Assembly (NCBI GenBank): GCA_031549325.1 | Contig: JAVBQA010000046.1 | Coordinates: 1 to 48,128, forward strand | Source of the DNA: JAJDGF01 sp031549325 | GTDB taxonomy: Bacteria; Bacillota; Clostridia; Christensenellales; Aristaeellaceae | Reading direction: 5' to 3' | Length of the DNA: 48,128 nucleotides | Shown: positions 23,343 to 33,693 of the stretch, one piece after another | How the letters are laid out: the number at the start of each line of letters is the position of its first letter | Numbering within the stretch: position 1 is the first letter of the stretch | Made by a program: the position numbers and the translations under genes | The notes under the pieces: model-generated | What the model was told of the DNA's origin: nothing | Seen by the model: only the letters and a program-made list of their open reading frames with translations | Database searches by the model: none

Positions 23343-25571
23343 ATGAAACTCCGCAACAGCAAAGCGACGTTCATTGCCGTGCTGATCGTCACGCTCCTCC
23401 TGTCCTACGTGTCTTTCTTCGGCTTCCAGATCCCCGGCACCAACGCCCGGCTGATCGGCGCCGAGGACATGCGCTTCGGCATCGACATTCGGGGCGGCGT
23501 GGACGCCAGCTTCGCGCCCAAGGATCTGGGCCGCCTGCCCACCAAAGAAGAACTCGAAGCGGCGCGCACCGTCATCGAGACGCGCCTTGACCAGCGCAAC
23601 ATCCTGGATCGCGACGTGACCACCGATCAGACGAACGGCATGATTCTGTTGCGCTTCCCCTGGAAAGCCGACGAGACCGACTTCGATCCGGCCAAGGCCA
23701 TTCAGGAGCTGGGCTCCATGGCCCACCTGACCTTCCGCGACCCGTCGGGCAACATCGTGCTCGAGGGCAAGGACGTGGTCAAGACCTCCTCTGACATCGA
23801 CAGATCCAGCGCCTCCGGCCGCTTCGTGGTGCACCTTGAGCTCAACGACGAAGGCCGCCGTTCCTTTGCCGAAGCCACCGGAAACCTGGTTGGCAAGTCC
23901 ATCTCCATCTACATGGACGATCAGCTGATCTCCTCCCCCACCGTGCGCGAGCGAATCGACTCCAACGAGTGCCAGATTTCGGACATCGCCACCGGCGAGG
24001 AAGCGAAGCTGCTCAGCAACCAGATCAACTCGGGCGCGCTGCCCTTCTCGCTGACCACTGAGGACTTCAACACCATCAGCCCGGACCTGGGCGCCAACGC
24101 GCTGGCCGTGATGGTGCAGGCGGGCATCTGGGCGTTCGCGCTGATCTGCCTGGCGCTGATTCTGTACTACCGCGCGTCGGGCATCGTGGCGTCGATCTCG
24201 CTGCTGCTGCAGATCGCGGGCATCCTGATCATGATCACCTGGCCGCAGATCACCGTGACGCTGTCCGGTATCGCCGGTATCATCCTGTCCATCGGCATGG
24301 GCGTCGACGCCAACATCATCGCCGCCGAGCGCATCCGCGACGAGCTGCGCCAGGGCCGCACCATCGACGACGCTGTGTCCACCGGCTTCAGGATGGCGTT
24401 CAGCTCGGTGTTCGACGGCAACATCACGGTGCTCATCGTGGCCGTCATCATGATGTGGCTGGGCAGCGGCTCCATGCTGTCCTTCGGCTACACGCTGCTG
24501 TTCGGCATCGTCATGAACTTCGTGGCCGGCGTGACCGCCACCCGCCTGATGACCTTCTCGCTGGTGCGCTTCCCGCTCATGCGCAAGCCCACCATGTTCC
24601 TGCCCAAGCGCCTGCTGTCCAGGAAGGAAACCCGCGTGTTCCCGTTCTACAACAAGCGCAAAATCTTCTTCGCCGTCTCGGCGGTGATCATGGTGCTGGG
24701 CCTTACGATGTTCTTCACCAACGGCATGCTGGTAGACATCCAGTTCAAGGGCGGCACGATCCTCACCTACGAAATGTCTGAAACGATCCCGCTGAACATT
24801 GACGAGGTGGACAACGTCGTTACCGCCGCGCTGCCGGACAAGCTGATTACCGCCCAGACCACCACAAACTACGCCACCGGCCAAATGCGCCTGAAGATCA
24901 GCCTGGCAGGCGACCAGTCCCTCACCAACGATGAGCTGCTGAAGCTGAACGACGCGCTGAACGCGGCCTACCCCGAGCAGGGCTTCGAACAGGCGGCCAC
25001 CAACTCGGTCTCCGCGTTCTTCGGCCAGCGCTTCCTGACCAGGGGCATGGCGGCGCTTGCGCTGTCGGCGCTGCTGATCATCCTGTACGTGTGGTTCAGC
25101 TTCCGCAAGATCCACGGCCTGTCGGCCGGCGTGATGAGCCTGCTGGCGCTGCTGCACGACATCCTGGTGGTGTTCTTCGCGTTCATCGTGTTCCGCATCC
25201 CGATCGGCGACGCGTTTGTGACGGTGGCGCTGACGATCATCGGTTACTCGATCAACGACACCATCGTCATCTATGACCGCATCCGCGAGAACGCCCAGAA
25301 GTACAGCAAGATGCCGGTGAATGAGATGGTGGACCTGAGCATCTCGCAGAGCTTCACCCGTTCGCTGAACACCAACCTGTGCGTGTTCGTGTCGGTGCTC
25401 TTGATCTACATCTTCGCCGCGGGCAACGGCCTGGATTCCGTCAAGGACTTCGCGCTGCCCATGGCGGTCGGCACGATCAGCGGCTGCTACTCCACCGTGT
25501 TCATCGCGGGCCCGCTGTGGACCATGTGGCAAAAGCACAAGCAGAGCAAGCTCAAGGCCCAGAAAGCCTGA
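23343..25571 (+). CDS. secDF: SecDF fusion, protein-export membrane protein
   Basis: A 742-aa fusion of SecD (about 1-420) and SecF (about 425-742), which together use the proton gradient to help pull proteins through SecYEG. The SecD part has an N-terminal helix, the FGIDIRGGVDASF motif (residue 45 on), the periplasmic P1 domain and the D4 motif GMGVDANIIAAERIRDE. The SecF part has DIQFKGGT and IIGYSINDTIVIYDRIREN. Twelve membrane helices are expected. The periplasmic domain of SecD is short compared with E. coli. The start ATG 23343 lacks a clear Shine-Dalgarno, so coupling to the preceding small ORF is likely. A strong terminator follows. Confidence 0.97.
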   Translation: MKLRNSKATFIAVLIVTLLLSYVSFFGFQIPGTNARLIGAEDMRFGIDIRGGVDASFAPKDLGRLPTKEELEAARTVIETRLDQRNILDRDVTTDQTNGMILLRFPWKADETDFDPAKAIQELGSMAHLTFRDPSGNIVLEGKDVVKTSSDIDRSSASGRFVVHLELNDEGRRSFAEATGNLVGKSISIYMDDQLISSPTVRERIDSNECQISDIATGEEAKLLSNQINSGALPFSLTTEDFNTISPDLGANALAVMVQAGIWAFALICLALILYYRASGIVASISLLLQIAGILIMITWPQITVTLSGIAGIILSIGMGVDANIIAAERIRDELRQGRTIDDAVSTGFRMAFSSVFDGNITVLIVAVIMMWLGSGSMLSFGYTLLFGIVMNFVAGVTATRLMTFSLVRFPLMRKPTMFLPKRLLSRKETRVFPFYNKRKIFFAVSAVIMVLGLTMFFTNGMLVDIQFKGGTILTYEMSETIPLNIDEVDNVVTAALPDKLITAQTTTNYATGQMRLKISLAGDQSLTNDELLKLNDALNAAYPEQGFEQAATNSVSAFFGQRFLTRGMAALALSALLIILYVWFSFRKIHGLSAGVMSLLALLHDILVVFFAFIVFRIPIGDAFVTVALTIIGYSINDTIVIYDRIRENAQKYSKMPVNEMVDLSISQSFTRSLNTNLCVFVSVLLIYIFAAGNGLDSVKDFALPMAVGTISGCYSTVFIAGPLWTMWQKHKQSKLKAQKA

Positions 25572-25583
25572 GGATTTTACCCC

Positions 25584-25613
25584 AAAATCGGGCGCGAAAG
25601 CGCCCGATTTTTT
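25584..25613 (+). terminator. terminator of secDF
   Basis: A 12-bp stem (25584-25595 with 25600-25611), a GAAA tetraloop and a T6 run (25608-25613): a textbook intrinsic terminator 12 nt after the secDF stop. Confidence 0.95.
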
Positions 25614-25721
25614 GTGGGAGCGTATATGTTTCCTATGTATTGTTAATTCTATGCATTGCGCTAGAGTTCTCAACATAAGAGGATTACAATAGCCTAAGCA
25701 ATCGCGAGAGGGGGGCGGGGG

Positions 25722-26009
25722 ATGCTGGGTTTGCTGCTGGGCGTCGCCTGCGGGGCGGCCGAGTTTTATCTGCTCCGGGTGCTGGTGCTTGGCATCTCAA
25801 AGGGCGGCGTGCCCATCTGGGTGTTGCCCGCGAAACTGCTGGTGCTGGCCGCGTTTCTGGTGCCCTGCGCGCTGCTTCTGAAAGATCAGCTGATGGGCTG
25901 CGGCATCGCCGCGGCGGCTACGCTGATCGGGTTCTCGCTGGTCTGGTTCGTTCTTTTGAAGGCGCGGGACAGATCCGCGCGCAATGCGATGGGAAGTGAA
26001 AACAAATGA
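25722..26009 (+). CDS. atpI: AtpI-like small membrane protein of the ATP synthase operon
   Basis: A 95-aa protein with three hydrophobic stretches (about 2-25, 31-52 and 60-80) and a charged tail. Its place as first gene before atpB and its size match AtpI, which helps c-ring assembly. Sequence similarity alone would not settle it. A purine-rich stretch (GAGAGGGGGG) precedes ATG 25722. It overlaps atpB by 4 nt. No confident promoter was found in the 108 nt after the secDF terminator; TACAAT at 25685 is a possible -10. Confidence 0.7.
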   Translation: MLGLLLGVACGAAEFYLLRVLVLGISKGGVPIWVLPAKLLVLAAFLVPCALLLKDQLMGCGIAAAATLIGFSLVWFVLLKARDRSARNAMGSENK

Positions 26010-26905
26010 TTCATGTGAGCGTGGCGGACATCATCTATCTGGTGATCGGCGCGCTGCTGGCCGCCACCGGCGAGATGCTGCGCCGCCGGGGCAGGCGCGA
26101 ACTGGCCAATGGCGCGCAGACGAAACTGGCCCAAATGCTGCCCAAGCTCGGGCTGGCGCTGTCGATCGTCGGCGCGTGGCTGTTCATCTCGCAGCTGCTG
26201 CCCATTTTCTTTGGGCCCCGCGAGAGCGAAAAATTCAATGTAGAAATCTCCCCGCCCGCGACCAATGTGTTTGGGCTGATGATCAGCAACACGATTCTCG
26301 TCACCTGGGCTGTGATGCTGGTGGTGCTGTGCGTCGCGCTGGCCATCCGCCTCAAGGTGATCCCCCACATGAAGCAGGTGCCCACCGGCATCCAAAATGT
26401 GCTGGAGATTATGGTGGAACAGATCGACAAGTACGCCAGCGCGCAGGCTCACGGGCTTGGGCAAAACCTGAGCGCCTACTTGTTTGCCATCGCGGTGCTG
26501 CTGGTCGGCTGCGCGTCGGTGGAGCTGATGGGCGTGCGCGCTCCCACCTCCGACATCACGTTCACTTTCGCGCTGGCGCTGATCACGTTTGTGCTCATCA
26601 ACTACTACGGCGTCAAGCGCAAGGGCCCCATCGGGCGCGTGAAGGCGCTAAATGCCCAAGGCCCGATCGTGATGGTGCTGCGCGTGATCTCGGACTGCGC
26701 GATCCCGGTGTCCATGGCGTGCCGACTGTTCGGCAACATGCTGGGCGGCATGATCGTAATGGATCTGCTGTACAGCGCCCTGGGCAGCGGCGCCGTGGGC
26801 ATCCCGAGCGTGCTGGGGCTGTACTTTAACGTGTTCCACCCGCTGATTCAGGCGTTCATCTTCATCACACTCACCCTGACCTTCATCAACGAGGCCATCG
26901 AATAA
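26006..26905 (+). CDS. atpB: F0F1 ATP synthase subunit a
   Basis: A 299-aa membrane subunit forming the proton half-channels next to the c-ring. The essential arginine is Arg240 in SMACRLFGNMLGG, and the last helix ends with FITLTLTFINEAIE. It is longer than many a-subunits because of an extra N-terminal segment (residues 1-70) with two hydrophobic stretches. The start overlaps the AtpI-like gene by 4 nt, and atpE follows after 27 nt. Confidence 0.95.
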   Translation: MIHVSVADIIYLVIGALLAATGEMLRRRGRRELANGAQTKLAQMLPKLGLALSIVGAWLFISQLLPIFFGPRESEKFNVEISPPATNVFGLMISNTILVTWAVMLVVLCVALAIRLKVIPHMKQVPTGIQNVLEIMVEQIDKYASAQAHGLGQNLSAYLFAIAVLLVGCASVELMGVRAPTSDITFTFALALITFVLINYYGVKRKGPIGRVKALNAQGPIVMVLRVISDCAIPVSMACRLFGNMLGGMIVMDLLYSALGSGAVGIPSVLGLYFNVFHPLIQAFIFITLTLTFINEAIE

Positions 26906-26932
26906 AAAACGAGATTACTGGAGGTTACCACT

Positions 26933-27157
26933 ATGGACTTTCTTCCCATCGGCATCGGCATGTGCGTTCTGGCCTGCGCGGGCGCGGGCATTTCCATGGG
27001 TCTGGCCACCGGCAAGGCCGTCGACGCGGTGTCCCGCCAGCCGGAGGCGAGCGGCAAGATCAACGCGATCCTGCTGCTGGGCCTGGCGCTGACGGAGTCC
27101 ACCGCCATCTACGGCTTCGTCACCGCGCTGATCATGATGTTCACCATGAAGGGCTAA
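26933..27157 (+). CDS. atpE: F0F1 ATP synthase subunit c
   Basis: A 74-aa two-helix proteolipid. The loop RQPE (35-38) and the ion-binding carboxylate Glu55 (LALTESTAIYG) are clear. In sodium-dependent c-rings the helix-1 glutamine matching residue 22 is a ligand; here it is Met22, and the Gln of the helix-2 motif GQAIAEST is Leu51. The ES/T pair remains. I therefore infer proton coupling, though the half-conserved site is worth noting. GGAGG precedes the ATG. Confidence 0.95.
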   Translation: MDFLPIGIGMCVLACAGAGISMGLATGKAVDAVSRQPEASGKINAILLLGLALTESTAIYGFVTALIMMFTMKG

Positions 27158-27184
27158 TGACCCTGAAAGAGCAGGCGATATAAA

Positions 27185-27661
27185 ATGAACATTCAACCGA
27201 TGGACATCGTCATCCACGTGCTCAACATCCTGGTGCTGTATGTGCTGCTGCGCTTCCTGTTGTACAAGCCGGTGCGCGCATTCATGGACGGCCGTACGGC
27301 CGCCATCCAGGCATCGCTGGACAGCGCGAAAAAAACGGGCGACGAGGCAGACCAGCTGAAGGCCAACTTTGACGAGCGCATCCGGCAGGCCGACGAAGAG
27401 GCGCAGAGGCGTCTGCTCGAAGGCACGCAGAAGGCCAGCGAAGCCGCGGCCAGCATCGTCACCCTCGCCCAACAGCAGGCCACGGAAATCGTGGACAAGG
27501 CGCGCGAGAAGGCTGAGAACGAGCGCAAACAGATGGTGCAATCCCTCGAGCCGCAGATCACCGAGATGGCCATCGGTTTGGCCAGCGAGGTGCTCAAGCG
27601 CGAAGTGAAGAGCGACGACAATCAGAAGCTGATCGATTCGTTCTTCAACAAGGCGGTGTAG
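27185..27661 (+). CDS. atpF: F0F1 ATP synthase subunit b
   Basis: A 158-aa peripheral-stalk subunit. One N-terminal membrane helix (about 6-28) is followed by a long charged coiled coil (about 35-140), of normal length. It carries no delta sequence at its C-terminus, unlike the b-delta fusions of mycobacteria. It ends 2 nt before the start of the delta-alpha fusion gene, so its last codons (AAGGCGGTG) also act as that gene's ribosome binding site. Confidence 0.93.
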   Translation: MNIQPMDIVIHVLNILVLYVLLRFLLYKPVRAFMDGRTAAIQASLDSAKKTGDEADQLKANFDERIRQADEEAQRRLLEGTQKASEAAASIVTLAQQQATEIVDKAREKAENERKQMVQSLEPQITEMAIGLASEVLKREVKSDDNQKLIDSFFNKAV

Positions 27662-27663
27662 AC

Positions 27664-29450
<1,787 letters not shown>

Positions 29451-29454
<4 letters not shown>

Positions 29455-30320
29455 CCAACATGAATGAGATCCGGCATCACATCCATGCCGTGGAGCAGAC
29501 CCGCAAAATCACCGGCGCCATGCACCTGATCAGCTCGGCGCGCATCAAGAAGATCCTGCCGCACATGGATTACAACCGCGAATACCTGGAGCGGATCGAG
29601 AGCTCCATGCGCCACGTGCTGGCCAGCAGCGACAGCTTCGACCACAAGTACCTGCGCGAGCGCAAGGGCCATCACGCCACGTTTATCGTGGTGGCGGGCG
29701 ATAAGGGCATGGTTGGCGCGTACAACGCCGACGTTCTGAAGTTTGCGATGACCTGCATCCAGCAGTATCCTGAGCACCACCTGATCACCATGGGCATCAT
29801 GGCCGAGCGCTTTTTCAAGGCCCACGGCATGGAGCCTAACCAGTCGATCATCGGCGCGTCGCAGGATCCGTCGCTGTACTACGCGCGCCATCTGATGCAG
29901 GACATCTTCCGCATGTACAACGCGCACGAGACCGACCGCGTGTATCTGATCTTCATGTCCTACACCAACTCGGTGCGCTGGGTGCCGCGGGTAATCCGGC
30001 TGCTGCCCATCCGGACCCGCGCCGCCGCCCACTTTCATGAAGACCGCGACCCCGGCATGATCTACCACCCCTCCCCGGAGGAGGTGTTCCAGCTGCTTGT
30101 GCCGCAATACACGCTGGGCATACTGTATGGCGCGCTGATGCAGGCCTACGCGTCCGAGCATTGCGCGCGCATGAACGCCATGCAGTCAGCCACGAGAAAC
30201 GCCGACGAGATCCTGGCAAAACTCAAATCCGCATTCAACATCGCGCGCCAGTCGGCCATCACCCAGGAGATCACCGAGATCACCGGCGCGGCCATGGCGC
30301 AGCTGGCCAGAGAAAATTGA
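29451..30320 (+). CDS. atpG: F1 ATP synthase subunit gamma
   Basis: A 289-aa rotor-shaft subunit. The N-terminal coiled-coil start (MNEIRHHIHAVEQTRKITGAM) and the C-terminal AQSATRNA-like segment (MNAMQSATRNADEI) with ITQEITEITGAA are characteristic. The central Rossmann-like part has VVAGDKGMVGAYN. The start is ATG 29451, overlapping the alpha stop by 4 nt; ATG 29460 is an alternative. It is followed by atpD after 20 nt. Confidence 0.95.
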
Positions 30321-30340
30321 GCCACAGGAGGCTTTATCCT

Positions 30341-31759
30341 ATGGAATCCGCAAACAATCCGGTCGTGACCAGCGTTGGCACGCTGGTCCGCATCAGCGGC
30401 CCGGTGCTGGAAGTCGAGTTTTCGGACGGGCATGAGCCCGGCATCTACAACCTGCTGGTGACCGAGAGCGGCGTGCACATCGAGGTGGTGGCGCACATCG
30501 CCCCCGGCGTGGTGCGCTGCATCGCCATCGAGGCCACCGACGGCCTGTTCTGCGGACAGCGGGTCACCGACACCGGCGCAGGCATCCAAGTGCCAGTGGG
30601 CAAAGATCTGCTGGGCCGCGTGGTCAACGTGCTGGGCGCGCCCATCGACAACAAGGGCCCGATTGACGCCAAGCAGAAATGGAGCATCCACAGAAAGGCC
30701 CCCTCCCTGGCCGACCAGAACCCGGGCAGCGCGCTGTTTGAAACCGGCATCAAAGTGATCGACCTGCTGGCACCCTACGCCAAGGGCGGCAAGATCGGGC
30801 TGTTTGGCGGCGCGGGCGTCGGCAAGACTGTGCTCATCATGGAGCTGATTCACGCCATCGCCATCGGCCACGGCGGCTACAGCGTGTTCGCGGGCGTGGG
30901 CGAGCGCAGCCGGGAGGGCGGCGATCTGATTCACGACATGACCGTCAGTTCGGTCATCGACAAGACCATCCTGACCTTCGGACAGATGAACGAACCGCCG
31001 GGAAGCCGCATGCGCGTGGCGCTGACCGGCCTTACGATGGCCGAGTATCTGCGCGACGAGCTGCACCAGGACGTGCTGCTGTTCATCGACAACATCTACC
31101 GATACATCCAGGCGGGCAACGAGGTTTCGGCCATGCTCGGGCGAATGAGCTCGGCCGTCGGGTATCAGCCCACGCTGCAGACGGAGCTGGGCGAGCTGCA
31201 GGAGCGCATCACGTCCACCAAGGCGGGCTCCATCACATCTGTGCAGGCGATTTACGTGCCCGCGGACGACCTGACCGACCCCGCCCCCGCCACGATCTTT
31301 TCGCATCTGGACGCCACCACGGTGCTCAGCCGCCAAGTGGCAGAGATGGGCATTTATCCCGCCGTCAGCCCGCTGGATTCATCCAGCCGCATGCTGGATC
31401 CGGAGATTCTGGGCAAGGCCCACTACGACACCGCGCGCGCGGTGCAGCAGTGCCTGCAACGCTACAACGAGCTGCGCGACATCATCGCGATCCTCGGCAT
31501 GGATGAGCTGTCCACCGATGACCGCAACGCCGTGCACCGCGCGCGGCGCATCCAGCGCTTCCTGTCCCAGCCGCTGCACGTGGCCGAGGCGTTCACCGGC
31601 TCGCCGGGCGTCTCGGTGCCGCTCTCCGACACCATCCAGTCCTTCCAGGATATCATGGCCGGCAAGGCGGACGACCTGCCGGAAGAGGCGTTCTTCATGG
31701 TGGGCGACTTGGACGGCGCGCACAAAAAGGCGGCCGAACTGGGGGCCGGAAGCAAATGA
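30341..31759 (+). CDS. atpD: F1 ATP synthase subunit beta
   Basis: A 472-aa catalytic subunit. Walker A GGAGVGKT (156-163), the GERSREG motif with the catalytic Glu, the LLFIDNIYRY Walker B and PSAVGYQPTL-like SAVGYQPTLQTE are all present. The DELSEED loop reads DELSTDD, a mild variation. AGGAGG lies 9 nt before ATG 30341, which I prefer to longer frames reaching into atpG. It overlaps atpC by 4 nt. Confidence 0.97.
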   Translation: MESANNPVVTSVGTLVRISGPVLEVEFSDGHEPGIYNLLVTESGVHIEVVAHIAPGVVRCIAIEATDGLFCGQRVTDTGAGIQVPVGKDLLGRVVNVLGAPIDNKGPIDAKQKWSIHRKAPSLADQNPGSALFETGIKVIDLLAPYAKGGKIGLFGGAGVGKTVLIMELIHAIAIGHGGYSVFAGVGERSREGGDLIHDMTVSSVIDKTILTFGQMNEPPGSRMRVALTGLTMAEYLRDELHQDVLLFIDNIYRYIQAGNEVSAMLGRMSSAVGYQPTLQTELGELQERITSTKAGSITSVQAIYVPADDLTDPAPATIFSHLDATTVLSRQVAEMGIYPAVSPLDSSSRMLDPEILGKAHYDTARAVQQCLQRYNELRDIIAILGMDELSTDDRNAVHRARRIQRFLSQPLHVAEAFTGSPGVSVPLSDTIQSFQDIMAGKADDLPEEAFFMVGDLDGAHKKAAELGAGSK

Positions 31760-32169
31760 ACACCTTTCGCCTGCAGATCCTGACCCCTGAGCGCATGTTT
31801 CTGGACGAGGACGTTGAGGGGCTCATCATCACCACCTCGGACGGCAAGCTTGAGGTGCTGAAGGATCACGCCCCCATCACGGCCCCCCTGACTGTCGGCG
31901 AGCTGGATGTGAAAATCGACGGCCGGTGGAAGCGCGCGTTCCAATCCGAGGGGTTTTTGGAAGTCAACTCGGACGGCGCGTTTGTGTTCACCCAGGCCTG
32001 CGAATGGCCGGAGGACATCGACGCCAAGAGGGCCGAGGAGGCCGAGCACCGCATCCGCGAGCGCATGCGCCAGCAGAAGAGCATGCAGGAATACCAGTGG
32101 AGCAAGATCGCGCTGGCCCGCGCGGCGGAGCGGCTGAGAATCACCAGCGGCGGAGTGAACATCGACTGA
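31756..32169 (+). CDS. atpC: F1 ATP synthase subunit epsilon
   Basis: A 137-aa protein with the N-terminal beta-sandwich (LQILTPERMFLDEDVEGLI, DGKLEVLKDHAPI) and a C-terminal two-helix region rich in Arg and Glu that may inhibit ATP hydrolysis. It is the last gene of the ATP synthase operon, with an intrinsic terminator directly after it. Confidence 0.94.
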   Translation: MNTFRLQILTPERMFLDEDVEGLIITTSDGKLEVLKDHAPITAPLTVGELDVKIDGRWKRAFQSEGFLEVNSDGAFVFTQACEWPEDIDAKRAEEAEHRIRERMRQQKSMQEYQWSKIALARAAERLRITSGGVNID

Positions 32170-32175
32170 CGACCC

Positions 32176-32206
32176 AAAAAGTGCCCGACATCTTCGGGCA
32201 TTTTTT
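32176..32206 (+). terminator. terminator of the ATP synthase operon
   Basis: A 7-bp GC core TGCCCGA/TCGGGCA (32182-32188 with 32194-32200), extended by a G-T pair and an A5/T5 stem, ending in T6. It lies 7 nt after the atpC stop. Confidence 0.93.
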
Positions 32207-32222
32207 GCATGTTAATAATGTA

Positions 32223-32256
32223 TCAAGGTGTGAATGCGTAACGAAATTCACCTTGA
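32223..32256. repeat. imperfect inverted repeat overlapping a promoter
   Basis: TCAAGGTGTGAAT (32223-32235) and ATTCACCTTGA (32246-32256) form an inverted repeat with a 2-nt bulge and a 10-nt centre. Its right arm covers part of the -35 box TTGAAA, so it could be an operator. Confidence 0.6.
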
Positions 32257-32281
32257 AACGCTACATTGTGCATGCTATTAT
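32253..32281 (+). promoter_or_regulatory. promoter of a small putative membrane protein gene
   Basis: TTGAAA (32253-32258), a 17-bp spacer and TATTAT (32276-32281) preceded by TGC (extended -10). The transcript would begin about 29 nt before the ATG. Confidence 0.7.
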
Positions 32282-32316
32282 GACTTTGACGCAAAAATAA
32301 CGAAGGCGGTGACCCC

Positions 32317-32646
32317 ATGAGATGCCGATTCGGTTTTTCGCTGCTCTTTGCGGTCGCCGTTTCCTTGATGCTCTGTGTGCCCAGCCTTCATTTTTACGAT
32401 CCGGGCCGCGCACAGTCCGCGCCCCAAGAGCTGCTCGACCAAGCACACGAGCAGCCTTCCTATATAAGCGTTGAACTGGATTTCGAAACGAAGTCCCTGC
32501 CCCTGCCCCTGGTGGCGCTCCCATGGCTGCTCGCGCTGATGCCGCTGCTCAAGCGATGCCGCGCCTGGCTTTCGCCGTGGCCGCGCCGTCTTCCCCGCAC
32601 ATCGGTGATCGCCCTGCCCGAATCCGGGCTCGCGCCACCCGTTTAG
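32317..32646 (+). CDS. small putative exported or membrane protein of unknown function
   Basis: A 109-aa frame. An N-terminal hydrophobic segment (about 5-23) looks like a signal peptide or anchor. A second hydrophobic stretch (about 62-77) is followed by a basic part (KRCRAWLSPWPRR), as in a two-pass protein with its tail in the cytoplasm. It resembles no family I know. It has its own promoter and an AAGGCGGTGA ribosome binding site, which supports it being real. It sits alone between the ATP synthase terminator and the mdh gene and might share a transcript with mdh, 72 nt downstream. Confidence 0.55.
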   Translation: MRCRFGFSLLFAVAVSLMLCVPSLHFYDPGRAQSAPQELLDQAHEQPSYISVELDFETKSLPLPLVALPWLLALMPLLKRCRAWLSPWPRRLPRTSVIALPESGLAPPV

Positions 32647-32718
32647 GCAGTCCAATGCGGCGCTTTACCCCCACATGATGGAATCATCACTCAATTACAT
32701 TGGGAGGCTTGGGTTTAT

Positions 32719-33672
32719 ATGAAAAAAGGCAGAAAAATCACGGTTCTGGGCGCGGGCAACGTTGGCGCCACCATCGCCTACACCCTCACCATCGGTGGCT
32801 TGGCTTCGGAGATCGTCCTGATTGACGTCAACCAGGAAAAGGCGCGCGGCGAGGCCATGGACATCCTGCAAGGCACGCCGTTCTGCGCACCGGTCAGCAT
32901 TTACGCCGGTGACTATGCGCGCGCCGCCGAGTCAGACATCGTGATCATTACCGCGGGCTCGGCCAGGAAGCCCGGCCAGACCCGCCTGGATCTTGCGCAG
33001 GGCAATGTCAACATCATCAAGTCCATCATGCCCCAGATCGTCAAGGTGGCCCCGGACGCGATCTACATCGTGGTCAGCAATCCGGTGGACGTGCTCACCT
33101 ATGCCGTCATCAAATCCTTCGGCCTGAAGGAAAGCCAGGTCATCGGCTCGGGCACGATGCTGGACTCGGCGCGGCTGCGCTCGAGCCTCGCCGAGCACGT
33201 GAACCTGAACCCCAAGAACGTGCACGGCTACGTGTTCGGCGAACACGGCGACACCTCCATGATTCCCTGGTCGCTGGTGACCATCGCGGGCATGGAGATG
33301 AGCCAGTACTGCACGCATGTGTGCGAGCGCCACAACCAGTGCGGCAAGGTCGAGCTGAGCGACATCGAGAACGATATGCGCACCTCCGGCGGCAAGGTCA
33401 TCGCCTTCAAGGGCGCGACGTTCTACGCGGTATCCCTGTCCGTGCGCCGCATTGTCGAGTGCATCCTGCAGGACAGCGAGTCTGTGCTGACCGTGTCCAG
33501 CATGATCAACGGCCGCTACGGCATTGAAGATGTGTGCCTCAGCCTGCCGTTCGTGGTGGGCGCCCGGGGCATCATCCGCGAGATCACGCCTCCGCTGCCC
33601 GAGCACGAGCTGGTGCAGCTGCAGGCATCGGCCGCCGCGCTCAAGAACGTCATCGCATCCATCCAGATTTAA
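32719..33672 (+). CDS. mdh: LDH-fold malate dehydrogenase (annotated by similarity as lactate/malate dehydrogenase)
   Basis: A 317-aa NAD-dependent dehydrogenase. The Rossmann motif VLGAGNVGATIA and Asp36 favour NAD. Catalytic residues are His176 in GEHGDTS and Asp149 in GTMLDSAR, and substrate-binding Arg89 is in QTRLDL. The specificity residue, Gln102 in classical LDH numbering, is Arg83 here (AGSARKPGQTR). Gln means lactate and Arg means malate in this fold. The rest of the sequence is LDH-like, so it would be easy to mislabel as L-lactate dehydrogenase. The malic enzyme gene follows 21 nt later. Together they would turn oxaloacetate into pyruvate and pass electrons from NADH to NADP. GGGAGG lies upstream of the start. 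Confidence 0.85.
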   Translation: MKKGRKITVLGAGNVGATIAYTLTIGGLASEIVLIDVNQEKARGEAMDILQGTPFCAPVSIYAGDYARAAESDIVIITAGSARKPGQTRLDLAQGNVNIIKSIMPQIVKVAPDAIYIVVSNPVDVLTYAVIKSFGLKESQVIGSGTMLDSARLRSSLAEHVNLNPKNVHGYVFGEHGDTSMIPWSLVTIAGMEMSQYCTHVCERHNQCGKVELSDIENDMRTSGGKVIAFKGATFYAVSLSVRRIVECILQDSESVLTVSSMINGRYGIEDVCLSLPFVVGARGIIREITPPLPEHELVQLQASAAALKNVIASIQI

Positions 33673-33693
33673 GCATAAAGGAGAGACACAACC

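Noticed and set aside
22899..25676. Very long open frame antisense to secDF (over 900 codons), and another antisense to the propeller binding protein (40144-42495)
   Set aside because: They mirror GC-rich codon usage of the true genes, are rich in His/Arg/Gly, and have no recognisable domains or ribosome binding sites.
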